From the NCBI RefSeq assembly GCF_001693485.1, contig NZ_MAXC01000015.1, positions 27,436-91,435 of the forward strand: 64,000 nt of DNA, written 5' to 3'. Of this stretch, positions 54,036 through 63,995 are shown piece by piece. Under the pieces are notes generated by a model. The model ran no database searches and was not told the DNA's origin. It was given only the letters and a program-made list of their open reading frames with translations. This stretch comes from Bradyrhizobium sp. LMTR 3 (lineage in GTDB: Bacteria > Pseudomonadota > Alphaproteobacteria > Rhizobiales > Xanthobacteraceae). Position 1 is the stretch's first letter; each line of letters begins with the position of its first letter. The position numbers and the translations under genes are program-made.

Positions 54036-54932
54036 ATGAACCGCGAGGACGCAGGCGACCTCCTCGCATTTCTGGCGGTCGCAAGGGAGCGCAGCTTCAC
54101 AGGCGCGGGAGCCAAGCTCGGCATTTCGCAATCCGCTCTCAGCCAGACCGTCCGCGGCCTGGAGGAACGGCTCGGGGTGAGGCTGCTCAACCGCACCACC
54201 CGAAGCGTTGCACCGACCCCGGCGGGAGAGCGCCTGCTCCGGAGCATCGGGCCGAAATTTGAGGAAATGGACGCCGAGCTGGCGGCCCTTGGCGAGCTGC
54301 GGGAGAAGCCGGCCGGCAACATCCGGATCACGGCGACCGAACACGCCGCCGAAGCGATCCTGCTGCCGGCGCTGGCGAAGATCCTGCCGAATTACCCTGA
54401 CCTCACCGTGGAAGTCATTGTCGACTACGGCCTGGCGAACATCGTCGCGCAGCGATACGACGCCGGAATCCGACCTGGCGAACTCGTCGCGAAAGACATG
54501 ATAGCCGTTCGAATAGGACCGGATTTGCGGTCCGCGGTTGTCGGCGCTCCGTCATATTTTGCCAGCCGAAAGAGGCCGCGCACGCCCCAGGATCTGACCA
54601 GCCACAACTGCCTGAACCTGCGCCTGCCGACTCATGGCGGGCTCTACGCCTGGGAATTCGAGAAGGACGGGCGTGCGCTCAACGTGCGGGTTGACGGCCA
54701 GCTCGTTTTCAACGGCGCAGGCCCGCTCTTGCAAGCGGCATTGAACGGCTTTGGCCTCGCTTACCTGATGGAGCGTCACGTGCAGCCCTACGTCTCCGAC
54801 GGACGGCTTGTTCGGGTGCTGTCGGATTGGTGTCCTCCATTCTCCGGATACCACCTGTACTACCCTAGCCGTCGTCAACCTTCACCGGCATTCTCGCTGC
54901 TGGTTGAAGCTCTTCGGTATCGAGGGAAGTAG
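54036..54932 (+). CDS. LysR-family transcriptional regulator
   Basis: 298 aa. N-terminal HTH LLAFLAVARERSFTGAGAKLGISQSALSQTVRGLEERLGVRLLNRTTRSV, then the PBP-type effector domain (GNIRITATEHAAEAILLPALAKILPNYPDLTVEV). Probably activates the divergent SDR-CMD-cupin-ABM-SDR operon, since LysR regulators often control the adjacent divergent genes. Effector unknown. Confidence 0.92.
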   Translation: MNREDAGDLLAFLAVARERSFTGAGAKLGISQSALSQTVRGLEERLGVRLLNRTTRSVAPTPAGERLLRSIGPKFEEMDAELAALGELREKPAGNIRITATEHAAEAILLPALAKILPNYPDLTVEVIVDYGLANIVAQRYDAGIRPGELVAKDMIAVRIGPDLRSAVVGAPSYFASRKRPRTPQDLTSHNCLNLRLPTHGGLYAWEFEKDGRALNVRVDGQLVFNGAGPLLQAALNGFGLAYLMERHVQPYVSDGRLVRVLSDWCPPFSGYHLYYPSRRQPSPAFSLLVEALRYRGK

Positions 54933-55056
54933 GCGGCACGTCCGGTTGTGGCCCATCGCGACATATTGCATCGCCGCTGGGTCGCCTTGTGAGTAAAGTG
55001 GACATAGACTTCAACGCTTCAAACCACCGAGTTAATACGTACACGGCCTAGCTAGT
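54933..55056. other. Non-coding gap, possible remnant of a dispersed repeat
   Basis: CCGGTTGTGGCCCATCGCGACATATTGCATCGCCGCTGGG resembles the non-coding dispersed stretches common in Bradyrhizobium intergenic DNA. The downstream remainder has no feature. Confidence 0.35.
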
Positions 55057-55434
55057 TTACGCGATGAGCGGCGGGGCCGGGCCGAAGAAGCCGACGATCT
55101 TGACCAGCCGGCCGTCGGGACCGACCTCGCCGAAATCGATCGACGTGTCGCCGCAGGTTCCATCCGCGCGCACCAGGCGCCAGAGAAAGCGGACCACGTT
55201 GTGATGGGTATCGATGCCGCTCATGAACTCCAGCCGCGCGCCGGGCCGGCTGGCCAGCACCTCGCCGATCTTCTCCGCCAGTGCGTCGCGTCCGGCCAGC
55301 GTGACGTTCGGATCGAGATAGACGCCGTTGTCGCTCCAGCATTGCGCGAGCAGGGCGCCTCTCGCCGCATCGTCCGGCTCGTTCCATGCCGCCATGTACT
55401 GCGTTACGGTTTTCGCGATTGCGCTCTTGTCCAT
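55057..55434 (-). CDS. NTF2/SnoaL-like protein
   Basis: 125 aa. Cone-shaped NTF2 fold (MDKSAIAKTVTQYMAAWNEPDDAARGALLAQCWSDNGVYLDPNVTLAGRDALAEKI, later LVRADGTCGDTSIDFGEVGPDGRLVKIVGFFG). Folds of this kind are used by isomerases, cyclases and ligand binders; none can be assigned. ATG 55434 preferred over 55479. Divergent from an XRE regulator. Confidence 0.78.
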   Translation of the reverse strand: MDKSAIAKTVTQYMAAWNEPDDAARGALLAQCWSDNGVYLDPNVTLAGRDALAEKIGEVLASRPGARLEFMSGIDTHHNVVRFLWRLVRADGTCGDTSIDFGEVGPDGRLVKIVGFFGPAPPLIA

Positions 55435-55548
55435 CCGTGCTGTCCTTGAACTTCGGTCTCTACAGGGTTCACTCTGCAAGGAATTTCGAAGTTCGTCACT
55501 TACATCAGAGGTAATTGCCGTCCTGATGCGATGGTCTAGATTGTCGGC

Positions 55549-56415
55549 ATGGCTGCTTCAGAGACGAACTCGCACGAAATCCCGGCTGGACATTTCAGCC
55601 GCCTGCTGAAGCATTGGCGCAGCGTTCGCCGGCTGACCCAGATCGAACTGGCGGCGGACGCCAACGTGTCGGCCCGGCATCTATGCTTTCTGGAAACCGG
55701 CCGATCGCAGCCGAGCCGCGAGATGGTGCAGTTGCTCGGCAGCGCGCTCGACCTGCCGCTCGAGGAGCGGAATGCCCTGCATGTCGCCGCGGGCTTCGTG
55801 CCGCCCTACGGCGAGAAGGGACTGGCGGCCGAGAATTTGCAGCCGGTGCGGCAGGCGCTGGACTTCATTCTTCGGCAGCAAGAGCCCTATCCGGGGATCG
55901 TGATCGACGGGCACTGGGACGTTCGAATGCGCAACCAGGGCTCGGCGCGACTGCTCAAGCCGTTTCGCGACTCGTACGAAATGGAAAACGGCCTTGCGGA
56001 CAATGCCATGCATGTCGTCTTTCATCCAAAGGGCCTGCGGCAGTTCATGCTGAACTGGGACGAGTTCGCACGGCAGTTGATTCAGATCCTGCACCGCGAC
56101 GTCGCGCAGGGCAGCCGGGCCGCGGCGCAACTGCTTGATGAAATCATGGCCTATCCCGGGCTGTCGGCCGATTGGCGGCTGCCGCGACATCCGCAGGCGT
56201 CTTCGCCGGTCATGACGATGCACCTGGCCAAGGGCGACTATCGTCTCGCCTTCTTCTCCACCTTCACGACGCTGGCGATGCCGATGGACGCGGCGCTGCA
56301 GCAAATCAAGATCGAGTGCTTCTTTCCGGCTGATGATGCGACCGCCGGGAAGGCGCGCCAACTGGCCCTTTCACAAAGCACGGGAGACCACAATGCAGCA
56401 TGCCCTGCAAAATGA
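55549..56415 (+). CDS. XRE-family regulator with MmyB-like ligand domain
   Basis: 288 aa. N-terminal HTH LLKHWRSVRRLTQIELAADANVSARHLCFLETGRSQPSREMVQLLGSALDLPLEERNAL, then an MmyB-type ligand-binding domain (HWDVRMRNQGSARLLKPFRD, MLNWDEFARQLIQILHRDVAQ). Its last 23 bp overlap the NTF2-like gene downstream, which suggests that it controls that gene or the divergent SnoaL-like gene. Confidence 0.9.
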   Translation: MAASETNSHEIPAGHFSRLLKHWRSVRRLTQIELAADANVSARHLCFLETGRSQPSREMVQLLGSALDLPLEERNALHVAAGFVPPYGEKGLAAENLQPVRQALDFILRQQEPYPGIVIDGHWDVRMRNQGSARLLKPFRDSYEMENGLADNAMHVVFHPKGLRQFMLNWDEFARQLIQILHRDVAQGSRAAAQLLDEIMAYPGLSADWRLPRHPQASSPVMTMHLAKGDYRLAFFSTFTTLAMPMDAALQQIKIECFFPADDATAGKARQLALSQSTGDHNAACPAK

Positions 56416-56869
56416 TCGATCGGCCGGGACGATGGACGAACTGCGTGCCCTGAACGCCCGCTTCATCCATAATTTCGTGACGAGCGACGTGGCCTCACAC
56501 GACGCGCTGCTTCACCCTGATTTCATCAATATCTGGCCGACCGGCCAGCGATGGGATCGCGCGACCTATCTGAAATACTGGGCGACTGCGTTCGATCCAG
56601 AGGTCATCGTCTATTGGGACGTCCGCGACGAACTCATCACGGTGATCGGGGATGTGGCGCTGGTGCGTTCCACCTACAAGCACATCCGCCGCCGCGATGG
56701 CAACGTAGTGACCGGCATGACCATGTACACCGATACGTATCTGTTCGAGAACGGCGCGTGGAAGTGCATCCAGGCTCAGCTCACGGCGGTGGCTCCCGAG
56801 CACTATCCCGCCGACGATACGATCGTTAGCGTCTATATCGAGGGAAACCTTCAGCCGCGGGCGAGTTGA
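56393..56869 (+). CDS. NTF2-like (DUF4440-type) protein
   Basis: 158 aa. LRALNARFIHNFVTSDVASHDALLHPDFINIWPTGQRWDRATYL and ...VIGDVALVRSTYKHIRRRDGNVVTGMTMYTDTYLFENGAWKCIQAQL are typical of DUF4440/SnoaL proteins. ATG 56393 follows GGGAGA and overlaps the XRE gene. Possible regulator-controlled detoxification protein; no catalytic residues clear. Confidence 0.8.
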   Translation: MQHALQNDRSAGTMDELRALNARFIHNFVTSDVASHDALLHPDFINIWPTGQRWDRATYLKYWATAFDPEVIVYWDVRDELITVIGDVALVRSTYKHIRRRDGNVVTGMTMYTDTYLFENGAWKCIQAQLTAVAPEHYPADDTIVSVYIEGNLQPRAS

Positions 56870-56950
56870 ACTGCGAAGGCTGCTCCACCCACTGGGGGTG
56901 GACGGCGAATGAGCATGCCGTTAACGTCCGGCTTTCCCGTGAGGACAGCC

Positions 56951-57568
56951 ATGTTCAAGCTCTACTACGCCCCCGGCACCTGCGCGCTCGCATCGCATAT
57001 CGCCCTGGAAGAGGCCGGCGCCGCCTACACGGCGGAGCGGCTCGACTTCAAGAACAGCCAGCAGACCACCCCGCAATATCTTGCCATCAACCCGAAAGGC
57101 CGCGTGCCCGCACTGGTGACGGACCGCGGCACGCTGACCGAAACGCCGGCGATCCTCGCCTTCATTGCGAGCAGTTTTCCGAAAGCGCAGCTTGCGCCCG
57201 AAGATCCCTTCGCGTTCGCCGAGGCGCAGTCCTTCAACAGCTATCTCTGTTCCACCGTGCATGTTTCCCACGCCCACAAAATGCGCGGTTATCGCTGGGC
57301 GGCCGAGGAGTCCTCGCTTGCCGATATGAAGCGCAAGGTGCCGGAGACCATGGCCGCCGGCTTTGCACTGATCGAGCGCGACATGCTGAAGGGGCCGTGG
57401 GTGATGGGCGAGCAGTACACGATCTGCGACCCCTATCTGTATACGATCGCGCTCTGGCTGGAAGGCGACGGCGTCGATCTCGCGACGCTGCCGAAGGTGG
57501 CCGCTCATCGCAAGCGGATGGAAGAGCGGCCGGCGGTGCAGAAGGTGATGGCGGAGGAGAAGGCGTAA
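56951..57568 (+). CDS. Glutathione S-transferase
   Basis: 205 aa GST. Thioredoxin-like N-terminal domain MFKLYYAPGTCALASHIALEEAGA with the Cys/Ser region of beta-class GSTs (CALASHIAL), then the cis-Pro NPKGRVPAL and helical C-terminal domain. Conjugates or reduces electrophiles with glutathione. ATG 56951 chosen (GTGAGGAC upstream); a frame from 56909 adds 14 residues. Confidence 0.9.
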   Translation: MFKLYYAPGTCALASHIALEEAGAAYTAERLDFKNSQQTTPQYLAINPKGRVPALVTDRGTLTETPAILAFIASSFPKAQLAPEDPFAFAEAQSFNSYLCSTVHVSHAHKMRGYRWAAEESSLADMKRKVPETMAAGFALIERDMLKGPWVMGEQYTICDPYLYTIALWLEGDGVDLATLPKVAAHRKRMEERPAVQKVMAEEKA

Positions 57569-57582
57569 GCTCATACGCCAGA

Positions 57583-57677
57583 CCTCATCCTGAGGAGCGC
57601 GAAGCGCGTCTCGAAGGATGAATGGCACCAGCGGGGCCGCATGGTTCGAGACGGCGCTAGGCGCCTCCTCACCATGA
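57583..57677. repeat. Intergenic repeat, CCTCATCCTGAGG family
   Basis: CCTCATCCTGAGGAGCGCGAAGCGCGTCTCGAAGGATG ... GGTTCGAGACGGCGC...CCTCACCATGAGG. Palindromic with internal GCGCGAAGCGC hairpin. Common in rhizobial intergenic DNA. Confidence 0.85.
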
Positions 57678-57686
57678 GGGTTTGGT

Positions 57687-57788
57687 TTCGTAGGGTGGGC
57701 AAAGGCGCTCTTGCGCCGTGCCCACCATGCATCCTCAAATTCTACGTGGATGGTGGGCACGTCGCTGCGCTCCTTTGCCCACCCTACG
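57687..57788. repeat. Intergenic repeat, CGTAGGGTGGGCAAAG family
   Basis: CGTAGGGTGGGCAAAGGCGCTCTTGCGCCGTGCCCACCAT and, at the far end, CTTTGCCCACCCTACG. The right end overlaps the last codons of the LysR gene (57784). A second member lies at 59253-59377. Confidence 0.88.
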
Positions 57789-58707
57789 CAGCGCGCTTGG
57801 ACGCACGCTCCATCTCGCGGCCGATGCCGAGCATGATGTTGCGCAGCCAGATCGAGCCGGGGTCCATCTGGGCGCGGGTCGGATAGAACATGAACTGCTC
57901 GTCGATCCCGGGATCGAGCGGCGGCGCGATCGTCGAAAGCGACAATTGCTTGGCCAGCGCACCGATCAGCCGGCGCGGCACGAATGAGACGAGATCGGTG
58001 CGCGCGGCGACGTGCAGCGCCTCGAGATAGCCCGGCACGACCAGCGCAATCCGCCGCTCGATCCCCTTGGGGCGCAACCACATGTCGATCAGGTCCTCGC
58101 TCTGGCCGCGGATCACGACCGCGACATGACGCGCGTCGAGAAAGGTTTCGATCCGCTTCAGCCGTGCGCCGGCGGGATGACCGCGCCGGACGGCAAGCGC
58201 GTCGCTGTCGGTGTAGAGCCGTTGCCGATGAAATCCGGTGAAGGCGTTACCGATCGAGATCACGAGATCGATGGTGCGAGCGAATTCCGCGGTGAAGATC
58301 GCCGGCCCGCGCCACGGTACCACGTCGATCCGGACGTTCGGTGCAGCCTTGGTGATCTTCTCCATCAGCGGCGGTATCAGAAGCTCGACCGCCAGATCCG
58401 GCATCATCAGGCGAAACTGGCGCTCGCTCCGCGCAGCGTCGAACTCGTCGGCGATGAACAGCGAGCGCACCTGGTCGAGCGCCTGCGCCAGCGGCGCGCG
58501 CAAGGCCTGCGCCCGCGGCGTCAACTCCATGCGCGCGCCGGTTCGAACCAGCAGTGGATCTCCGATCAGGTCGCGTAGCCGCTGCAGCGCGTGGCTCGCC
58601 GCCGGCTGCGACAGCCCGATCCGCATCGCGGCGCGGCTGACGCTGGTTTCCCTCAAGAGCGCGTCAAGCGCCACCAGCAGATTGAGGTCGAGCGAATTCA
58701 AATTCAT
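57784..58707 (-). CDS. LysR-family transcriptional regulator
   Basis: 307 aa. HTH LNLLVALDALLRETSVSRAAMRIGLSQPAASHALQRLRDLIGDPLLVRTGARMELT is typical of the NodD/NahR-like group. Effector domain with DLAVELLIPPLMEKI. ATG 58707 (MNLNSLDLN) is preferred over 58725 because the upstream one would lie within the LysR box. The stop falls in the repeat at 57687. Divergent from the SnoaL-like gene at 58797. Confidence 0.92.
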   Translation of the reverse strand: MNLNSLDLNLLVALDALLRETSVSRAAMRIGLSQPAASHALQRLRDLIGDPLLVRTGARMELTPRAQALRAPLAQALDQVRSLFIADEFDAARSERQFRLMMPDLAVELLIPPLMEKITKAAPNVRIDVVPWRGPAIFTAEFARTIDLVISIGNAFTGFHRQRLYTDSDALAVRRGHPAGARLKRIETFLDARHVAVVIRGQSEDLIDMWLRPKGIERRIALVVPGYLEALHVAARTDLVSFVPRRLIGALAKQLSLSTIAPPLDPGIDEQFMFYPTRAQMDPGSIWLRNIMLGIGREMERASKRAA

Positions 58708-58712
58708 GGAGT

Positions 58713-58729
58713 GAATATATATCATATTC
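58713..58729 (+). promoter_or_regulatory. LysR-type box in the LysR/SnoaL divergent promoter
   Basis: GAATATATATCATATTC: GAATAT and ATATTC arms with ATATC between; contains T-N11-A. Located 6 bp from the LysR start codon and 68 bp from the SnoaL-like gene, the arrangement expected for a LysR regulator that represses itself and activates its neighbour. Confidence 0.6.
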
Positions 58730-58796
58730 TCTATTGATTGGAAGAATGCCGCGCGGCGCGCGATGATCTCGATATCGGATCAAAGGAGAAGCCGCC

Positions 58797-59231
58797 ATGA
58801 GCGCAGCAGCGAACAAGAAACTGGTGCAGCAGATCTATGCAGATTCAGCGAACCGCAGCGGAACGACCTTTCTCGACAATATCGCCGAGGATGTCACCTG
58901 GGTCGTCACCGGCCAGTATTCCTGGTCGGGCGAGTTCAAGGGCCGTGAGGCTATCAATAGCGGCCTGATGGGTCATCTGCGGTCGCTGCTCGCGGCCGGG
59001 CGGCCGCGCACGCTGGCGTTCAACTACATCGCGGAAGGCGACTACGTCGTCGTCGAAGCCCGCGGCGACAACGTCACCAAGGCCGGGGAGCGATACGACA
59101 ATCAGTATTGCATGGTCTGGCGCATCGAGAACGGCAAGATCAAGGAGATCAAGGAATATTGCGATTCCGCGCTGGTCGAGCGTGTGCTCGGGCCGTTCCC
59201 CGCCGAACGGAAGTTGGCGGCCGCGGTTTGA
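58797..59231 (+). CDS. SnoaL/NTF2-like protein
   Basis: 144 aa. NTF2-fold with ADSANRSGTTFLDNIAEDVTWVVTGQYSWSGEFKGREAINSGLMGHLRSLL and later GDYVVVEARGDNVTKAGERYDNQYCMVWRIENGKIKEIKEYCDSALVERVLGPF, the C-terminal block of ketosteroid-isomerase-like proteins. Divergent from LysR; a GGAGAAG ribosome site precedes the ATG. Likely the LysR target. Confidence 0.84.
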   Translation: MSAAANKKLVQQIYADSANRSGTTFLDNIAEDVTWVVTGQYSWSGEFKGREAINSGLMGHLRSLLAAGRPRTLAFNYIAEGDYVVVEARGDNVTKAGERYDNQYCMVWRIENGKIKEIKEYCDSALVERVLGPFPAERKLAAAV

Positions 59232-59252
59232 GGGATAGATGCGCCGATAGTT

Positions 59253-59377
59253 CGTAGGGTGGGCAAAGCCACCGGGTCGCGCGAATGCGCGCCCGATGAC
59301 AGGCTCCGCGTGCCCACCGATTCCCTCGGCATAAAAAGAGGTGGGCACGGCGCAAGAGCGCCTTTGCCCACCCTACG
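59253..59377. repeat. Intergenic repeat, CGTAGGGTGGGCAAAG family
   Basis: CGTAGGGTGGGCAAAGCCACC...GGTGGGCACGGCGCAAGAGCGCCTTTGCCCACCCTACG. Second copy of the family at 57687. Confidence 0.9.
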
Positions 59378-59384
59378 AAACGAA

Positions 59385-59407
59385 AACGGCGCCCCGAGGG
59401 CGCCGTT
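59385..59407 (-). terminator. Rho-independent terminator of the GST gene
   Basis: On the minus strand AACGGCGCCC, a 3-nt loop and GGGCGCCGTT, ten perfect pairs, followed by TTCGTTTCG. It ends the GST gene 17 bp downstream of its stop. Confidence 0.8.
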
Positions 59408-59424
59408 CATCTATTGTCCTGCGC

Positions 59425-60111
59425 TCAGGCGGCCTTCACTGACATGTGCTTGAACATGTTGCTGCGGGCTTCGTCGTCCATCTCGGCCTTGAACTTGAAA
59501 TTATCCTTCAGCGCGATCGCCTTGGCCGCTGCCGGACGCGCCGAGATCTCGTCGACCAGCCGCTTGACGTTGGGATATTTCGCGGCTGCTTCTTCGCCCA
59601 TCACGAACGCGGCCATCCGCGCCCAACCCCACAGCGCCATGTCGACGATGGTGTAGGTGTCGCCGACCATGTAGCGACGCTTGGCCAGATGATCGTTGAG
59701 AATGCCGAAATGTCGCTGCGCCTCGAACTGGTAGCGGTTATGGGCGTAGTCGACTTTTTCCGGCGCAAAATGCTTGAAGTGGACGGCCTGGCCGGAGAAC
59801 GGCCCGACGCCGGTGGCGACGAACATCAGCCAGGACAGCGTCTGCGCGCGATTTTGCGGCGTGTTGGCGGGCAGAAACTTGCCGGTCTTTTCCGCCAGAT
59901 AAAGCAGGATGGCGTTGCTGTCGAACACTGTGATGCCGTCATCGTCGATCGCCGGCACTTTGGCGTTCGGATTGATGGCGAGATATTCCGGCTTGAACTG
60001 GTCGCCCTTGCGGGTGTCGACGGCGACCGGCTCGTAGGCGATGCCGGCTTCCTCCAGGAAGAGGGCGACCTTGGTCGGATTGGGCGATCCGTTGAAATAG
60101 AATTTGAGCAT
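59425..60111 (-). CDS. Glutathione S-transferase
   Basis: 228 aa GST. MLKFYFNGSPNPTKVALFLEEAGIAYEPVAVDTRKGDQFKPEYLAINPNAKVPAIDDDGITVFDSNAILLYLAEKTGKFLP is the N-terminal domain, with Ser-Pro instead of Tyr as the likely GSH activator. The family is close to YfcG/Nu-type GSTs. GGGGAGA before ATG 60111; a frame to 60201 adds 30 non-GST residues. Confidence 0.91.
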   Translation of the reverse strand: MLKFYFNGSPNPTKVALFLEEAGIAYEPVAVDTRKGDQFKPEYLAINPNAKVPAIDDDGITVFDSNAILLYLAEKTGKFLPANTPQNRAQTLSWLMFVATGVGPFSGQAVHFKHFAPEKVDYAHNRYQFEAQRHFGILNDHLAKRRYMVGDTYTIVDMALWGWARMAAFVMGEEAAAKYPNVKRLVDEISARPAAAKAIALKDNFKFKAEMDDEARSNMFKHMSVKAA

Positions 60112-60249
60112 TTGGAATTCTCCCCATTGCTTCTTGCAGCAAGGCTTGTTGCGGACTTTGGTCACGGCAGCGACGCCGCCGGGTGGCACGTCCATGCTCA
60201 AATTTTTAAAAGGAGCGCAAGCGACGAGTTCGTGACCAAGCCGGCGAGC

Positions 60250-60576
60250 TTACGATAGCGCCAGACCGCCTATGCCCGCGACGACCAGACCCGCACCGGC
60301 AGCGATCATGACGGACGCAAAGCGCACTTCCGAACGCAGCGCCGTTCGTTGTCCAGCGCGTTCCGATCCTCGCGCAAAACCGTGGACGATGATCTGCTCG
60401 CTGAAAGTGCCGCTGGCGTCGAGAATGTCGGTCAGACCTGCGCAGGCGACCAGAATGCCGAGGATGATCAGCCCAGCCGGACCCAGCAAGCTCAGCAACA
60501 GCATGGGAAACAGGCCGATCAGGAAGATCGGCAGCAGCGGCAGCACAATGAAGGACTCGGAGCCCCGTGTGCGCAT
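60250..60576 (-). CDS. Small hypothetical membrane protein
   Basis: 108 aa, not recognised. Two or three hydrophobic helices: about 10-45 (IVLPLLPIFLIGLFPMLLLSLLGPAGLIILGILVACAG) and 88-106. The start at ATG 60576 is preferred; the frame runs to 60771 but that part is basic and not membrane-like. No neighbour suggests a role. Confidence 0.5.
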   Translation of the reverse strand: MRTRGSESFIVLPLLPIFLIGLFPMLLLSLLGPAGLIILGILVACAGLTDILDASGTFSEQIIVHGFARGSERAGQRTALRSEVRFASVMIAAGAGLVVAGIGGLALS

Positions 60577-60812
60577 GGGAGTATCTCTAAATAGGAAAAT
60601 GAATGTAGCTCGTATCCCTTCAAATAGGAGCGAAAAGGCACAGCGCCACCTGCAAGGCTGCCATGCCGGCTCATCACGACGGCTGCGTAGGAAGGTGGGC
60701 GAGCCGAATTTTGAGTCATGCAGGCCCACGCGCCATACGCACGTTGCGGTGCTTTGGCCCGGCCGTGCCACAGGCCGCGCACCCCGGGGGCCTCTCGTGG
60801 TGAGGTGAACTC

Positions 60813-61965
<1,153 letters not shown>

Positions 61966-62224
61966 AGGCGACGCTGTCGGCGACGCGGGACTAAACAACC
62001 GACTGGCGATACATTGACCGGGCAAAGTAAAAATCGACTTAACCAAGAAAGTTATCGACGCAGAATGCGAAGAGAGATCATCGGCAAGACTACCAGCAGA
62101 GATTGCGGCGGCTTGCGCACTAGGCAATTTTTGCCGGGCGGGTTATTGATTAATGAAATGGAAATTTTACGTGATTGCTGCGTTGGGTATTCGGGCCAAC
62201 AGCCGGGGATGAGGAAATAGCGCC

Positions 62225-63160
62225 ATGCGTTACGATGATTTCCGCCGCAGCGACGACATCGAAGACCGTCGCGACCAGGGCGGCGGCGGAATGGGTGGTG
62301 GCGGTGGCTTTGGCCTGCCGATGGGCGGCGGCGGGCTCGGTATCGGCACCATCATCGTGCTCGGCCTCGTCGGCTATGCCTTCGGCATCGATCCACGCAT
62401 CCTGATCGGCGGCGCCGAAATCCTGACCGGCGGCGGACAGGCGCCGACGTACCAGACCGATCGCCGGTCGGGGCCGGCCAAGACCGGTGCGCCGAAGGAC
62501 GAAGTCGGTAGCATGATCGCCGGCATTCTCGGCGAGATCGACGACCGCTGGAGCGAGATCTTCCAGTCCAGCGGGCAGAATTATACTGGCCCGCGCATCG
62601 TGCTGTTTCGCAACGCCACCAATGGCGGCCGGTGCGGCATGGCGCAGTCGGCGATGGGGCCGTTCTACTGCCCGCCGGACAAGCAGATCTTCCTCGACAC
62701 CAGTTTCTTCCGCGAAGTCGAGACGCGCTTCCGCGGCTGTTCAGGCAGTGCCTGCAAGTTCACGGCCGCCTACATCATCGCGCACGAAGCGGGACATCAC
62801 ATCCAGAACCTGCTCGGCATCCTGCCGCGCGTGCAGCGGTTGCAGCAGCAGGCCGGCAGCAAGGCGGAAGCCAATGCGCTGCAGGTCAAGGTCGAGCTGC
62901 AGGCGGATTGTCTTTCCGGCGTCTGGGTCAATCGCGAAGAGAAGAAGCGTCCGGGCTTCATCGAGCCCGGCGATATCGATGCGGCACTGAGGACGGCAAC
63001 CGCGATCGGCGACGACACGCTGCAGCGGCAGTCGACGGGCAGGGTGGTGCCCGACAGCTTCACCCACGGCTCGGCAGCGCAGCGCAAGCAGTGGTTCATG
63101 ACCGGCTACAAGCAGGGCACGGTGCAGGCCTGCAACACGTTTGCGGCGGGAGCGTTGTAA
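62225..63160 (+). CDS. Neutral zinc metallopeptidase, YpfJ type
   Basis: 311 aa. N-terminal Gly-rich/acidic region, a membrane helix (IGTIIVLGLVGYAFGIDPRILIGG), then the zinc motif HEAGHHIQNLLGI and the Cys-containing region FRGCSGSACKFTA, both typical of YpfJ/DUF... metallopeptidases. ADCLSGVW provides the family's third ligand region. Function in the cell envelope unknown. Confidence 0.88.
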   Translation: MRYDDFRRSDDIEDRRDQGGGGMGGGGGFGLPMGGGGLGIGTIIVLGLVGYAFGIDPRILIGGAEILTGGGQAPTYQTDRRSGPAKTGAPKDEVGSMIAGILGEIDDRWSEIFQSSGQNYTGPRIVLFRNATNGGRCGMAQSAMGPFYCPPDKQIFLDTSFFREVETRFRGCSGSACKFTAAYIIAHEAGHHIQNLLGILPRVQRLQQQAGSKAEANALQVKVELQADCLSGVWVNREEKKRPGFIEPGDIDAALRTATAIGDDTLQRQSTGRVVPDSFTHGSAAQRKQWFMTGYKQGTVQACNTFAAGAL

Positions 63161-63212
63161 CGATCGCGTGCCCTGGATGCTGCACCTCGTCCGGGATACG
63201 GAGAAAGCGCAA

Positions 63213-63776
63213 ATGTCCTCCATCGATGAAACAAAACAATTCGTGCCGCTCAACATCGCGGTGTTGACGGTGTCGGATACCCGCTCGCTGGCGGACGACA
63301 AATCCGGCGCCACGCTGGCCGACCGGCTCACAGCGGCCGGTCATCATCTCGCCGCGCGCGAAATCGCCGTCGACGACGTCGATGCGATCCGCGTCATCAT
63401 CAAGCGCTGGATCGCCGACGCGAACGTCGATGCGATCATCACCACCGGCGGCACCGGTTTCACCGGCCGTGACGTGACGCCGGAGGCGGTCGAGCCGCTG
63501 TTCGAAAAGCGGATGGATGGTTTTTCCATCGCCTTCCACATGCTGAGCCATGCCAAGATCGGCACGTCGACGGTGCAGAGCCGCGCCACCGCCGGCGTGG
63601 CGGGGGCGACCTTCATCTTCTGCCTGCCGGGATCGCCGGGCGCTTGCCGCGATGCATGGGACGGCATCCTCGCCGCCCAGCTCGATTACCGCACGCGGCC
63701 CTGCAATTTCGTCGAGATCATGCCGCGGCTCGACGAGCATCTGCGCCGGCCTAAAGCCAAGGGCGCGTCGGCGTAG
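63213..63776 (+). CDS. moaB: Molybdenum cofactor biosynthesis protein MoaB
   Basis: 187 aa. MPT-binding fold with VLTVSDTRSLADDKSGATLAD, TTGGTGFTGRDVTPEAVEPLFEKRMDGF and CLPGSPGACRDAWDGIL. Acts in adenylylation of molybdopterin before Mo insertion. The ATG at 63213 is chosen as the domain begins a few residues later; a frame extending to 63141 is not conserved-looking. Confidence 0.93.
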   Translation: MSSIDETKQFVPLNIAVLTVSDTRSLADDKSGATLADRLTAAGHHLAAREIAVDDVDAIRVIIKRWIADANVDAIITTGGTGFTGRDVTPEAVEPLFEKRMDGFSIAFHMLSHAKIGTSTVQSRATAGVAGATFIFCLPGSPGACRDAWDGILAAQLDYRTRPCNFVEIMPRLDEHLRRPKAKGASA

Positions 63777-63960
63777 GGCATGTACTCATTAAGCATCTGG
63801 TCGAGTCGATGTCTGGTTTCCCCCCGACAGCGGCCGAAGCGCGGACGCGTCCGGAGGTCGCAGATGGGCCAAAGGACTAAACCGCTCGCGCGGTAGGGCG
63901 CTGCGGCAGGCAGCACAGCTAACAGGATAGCGCAACGGGGCGTCCTGTCTTGAGATGAGG
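63777..63960. repeat. Candidate dispersed non-coding repeat
   Basis: GCATGTACTCATTAAGCATCTGG then GATGTCTGGTTTCCCCCCGACAGCGGCC resembles the degenerate MSALPP-like intergenic stretches known from Bradyrhizobium. No convincing gene. Family membership is from memory. Confidence 0.35.
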
Positions 63961-63995
63961 GGTTCGCAACCTTCACTCAAAACAGGAGCATCCCC

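Noticed and set aside
62014..62220. A 68-codon frame before the YpfJ-like gene
   Set aside because: No ribosome site, mixed composition and no similarity to known small proteins. More likely promoter DNA.
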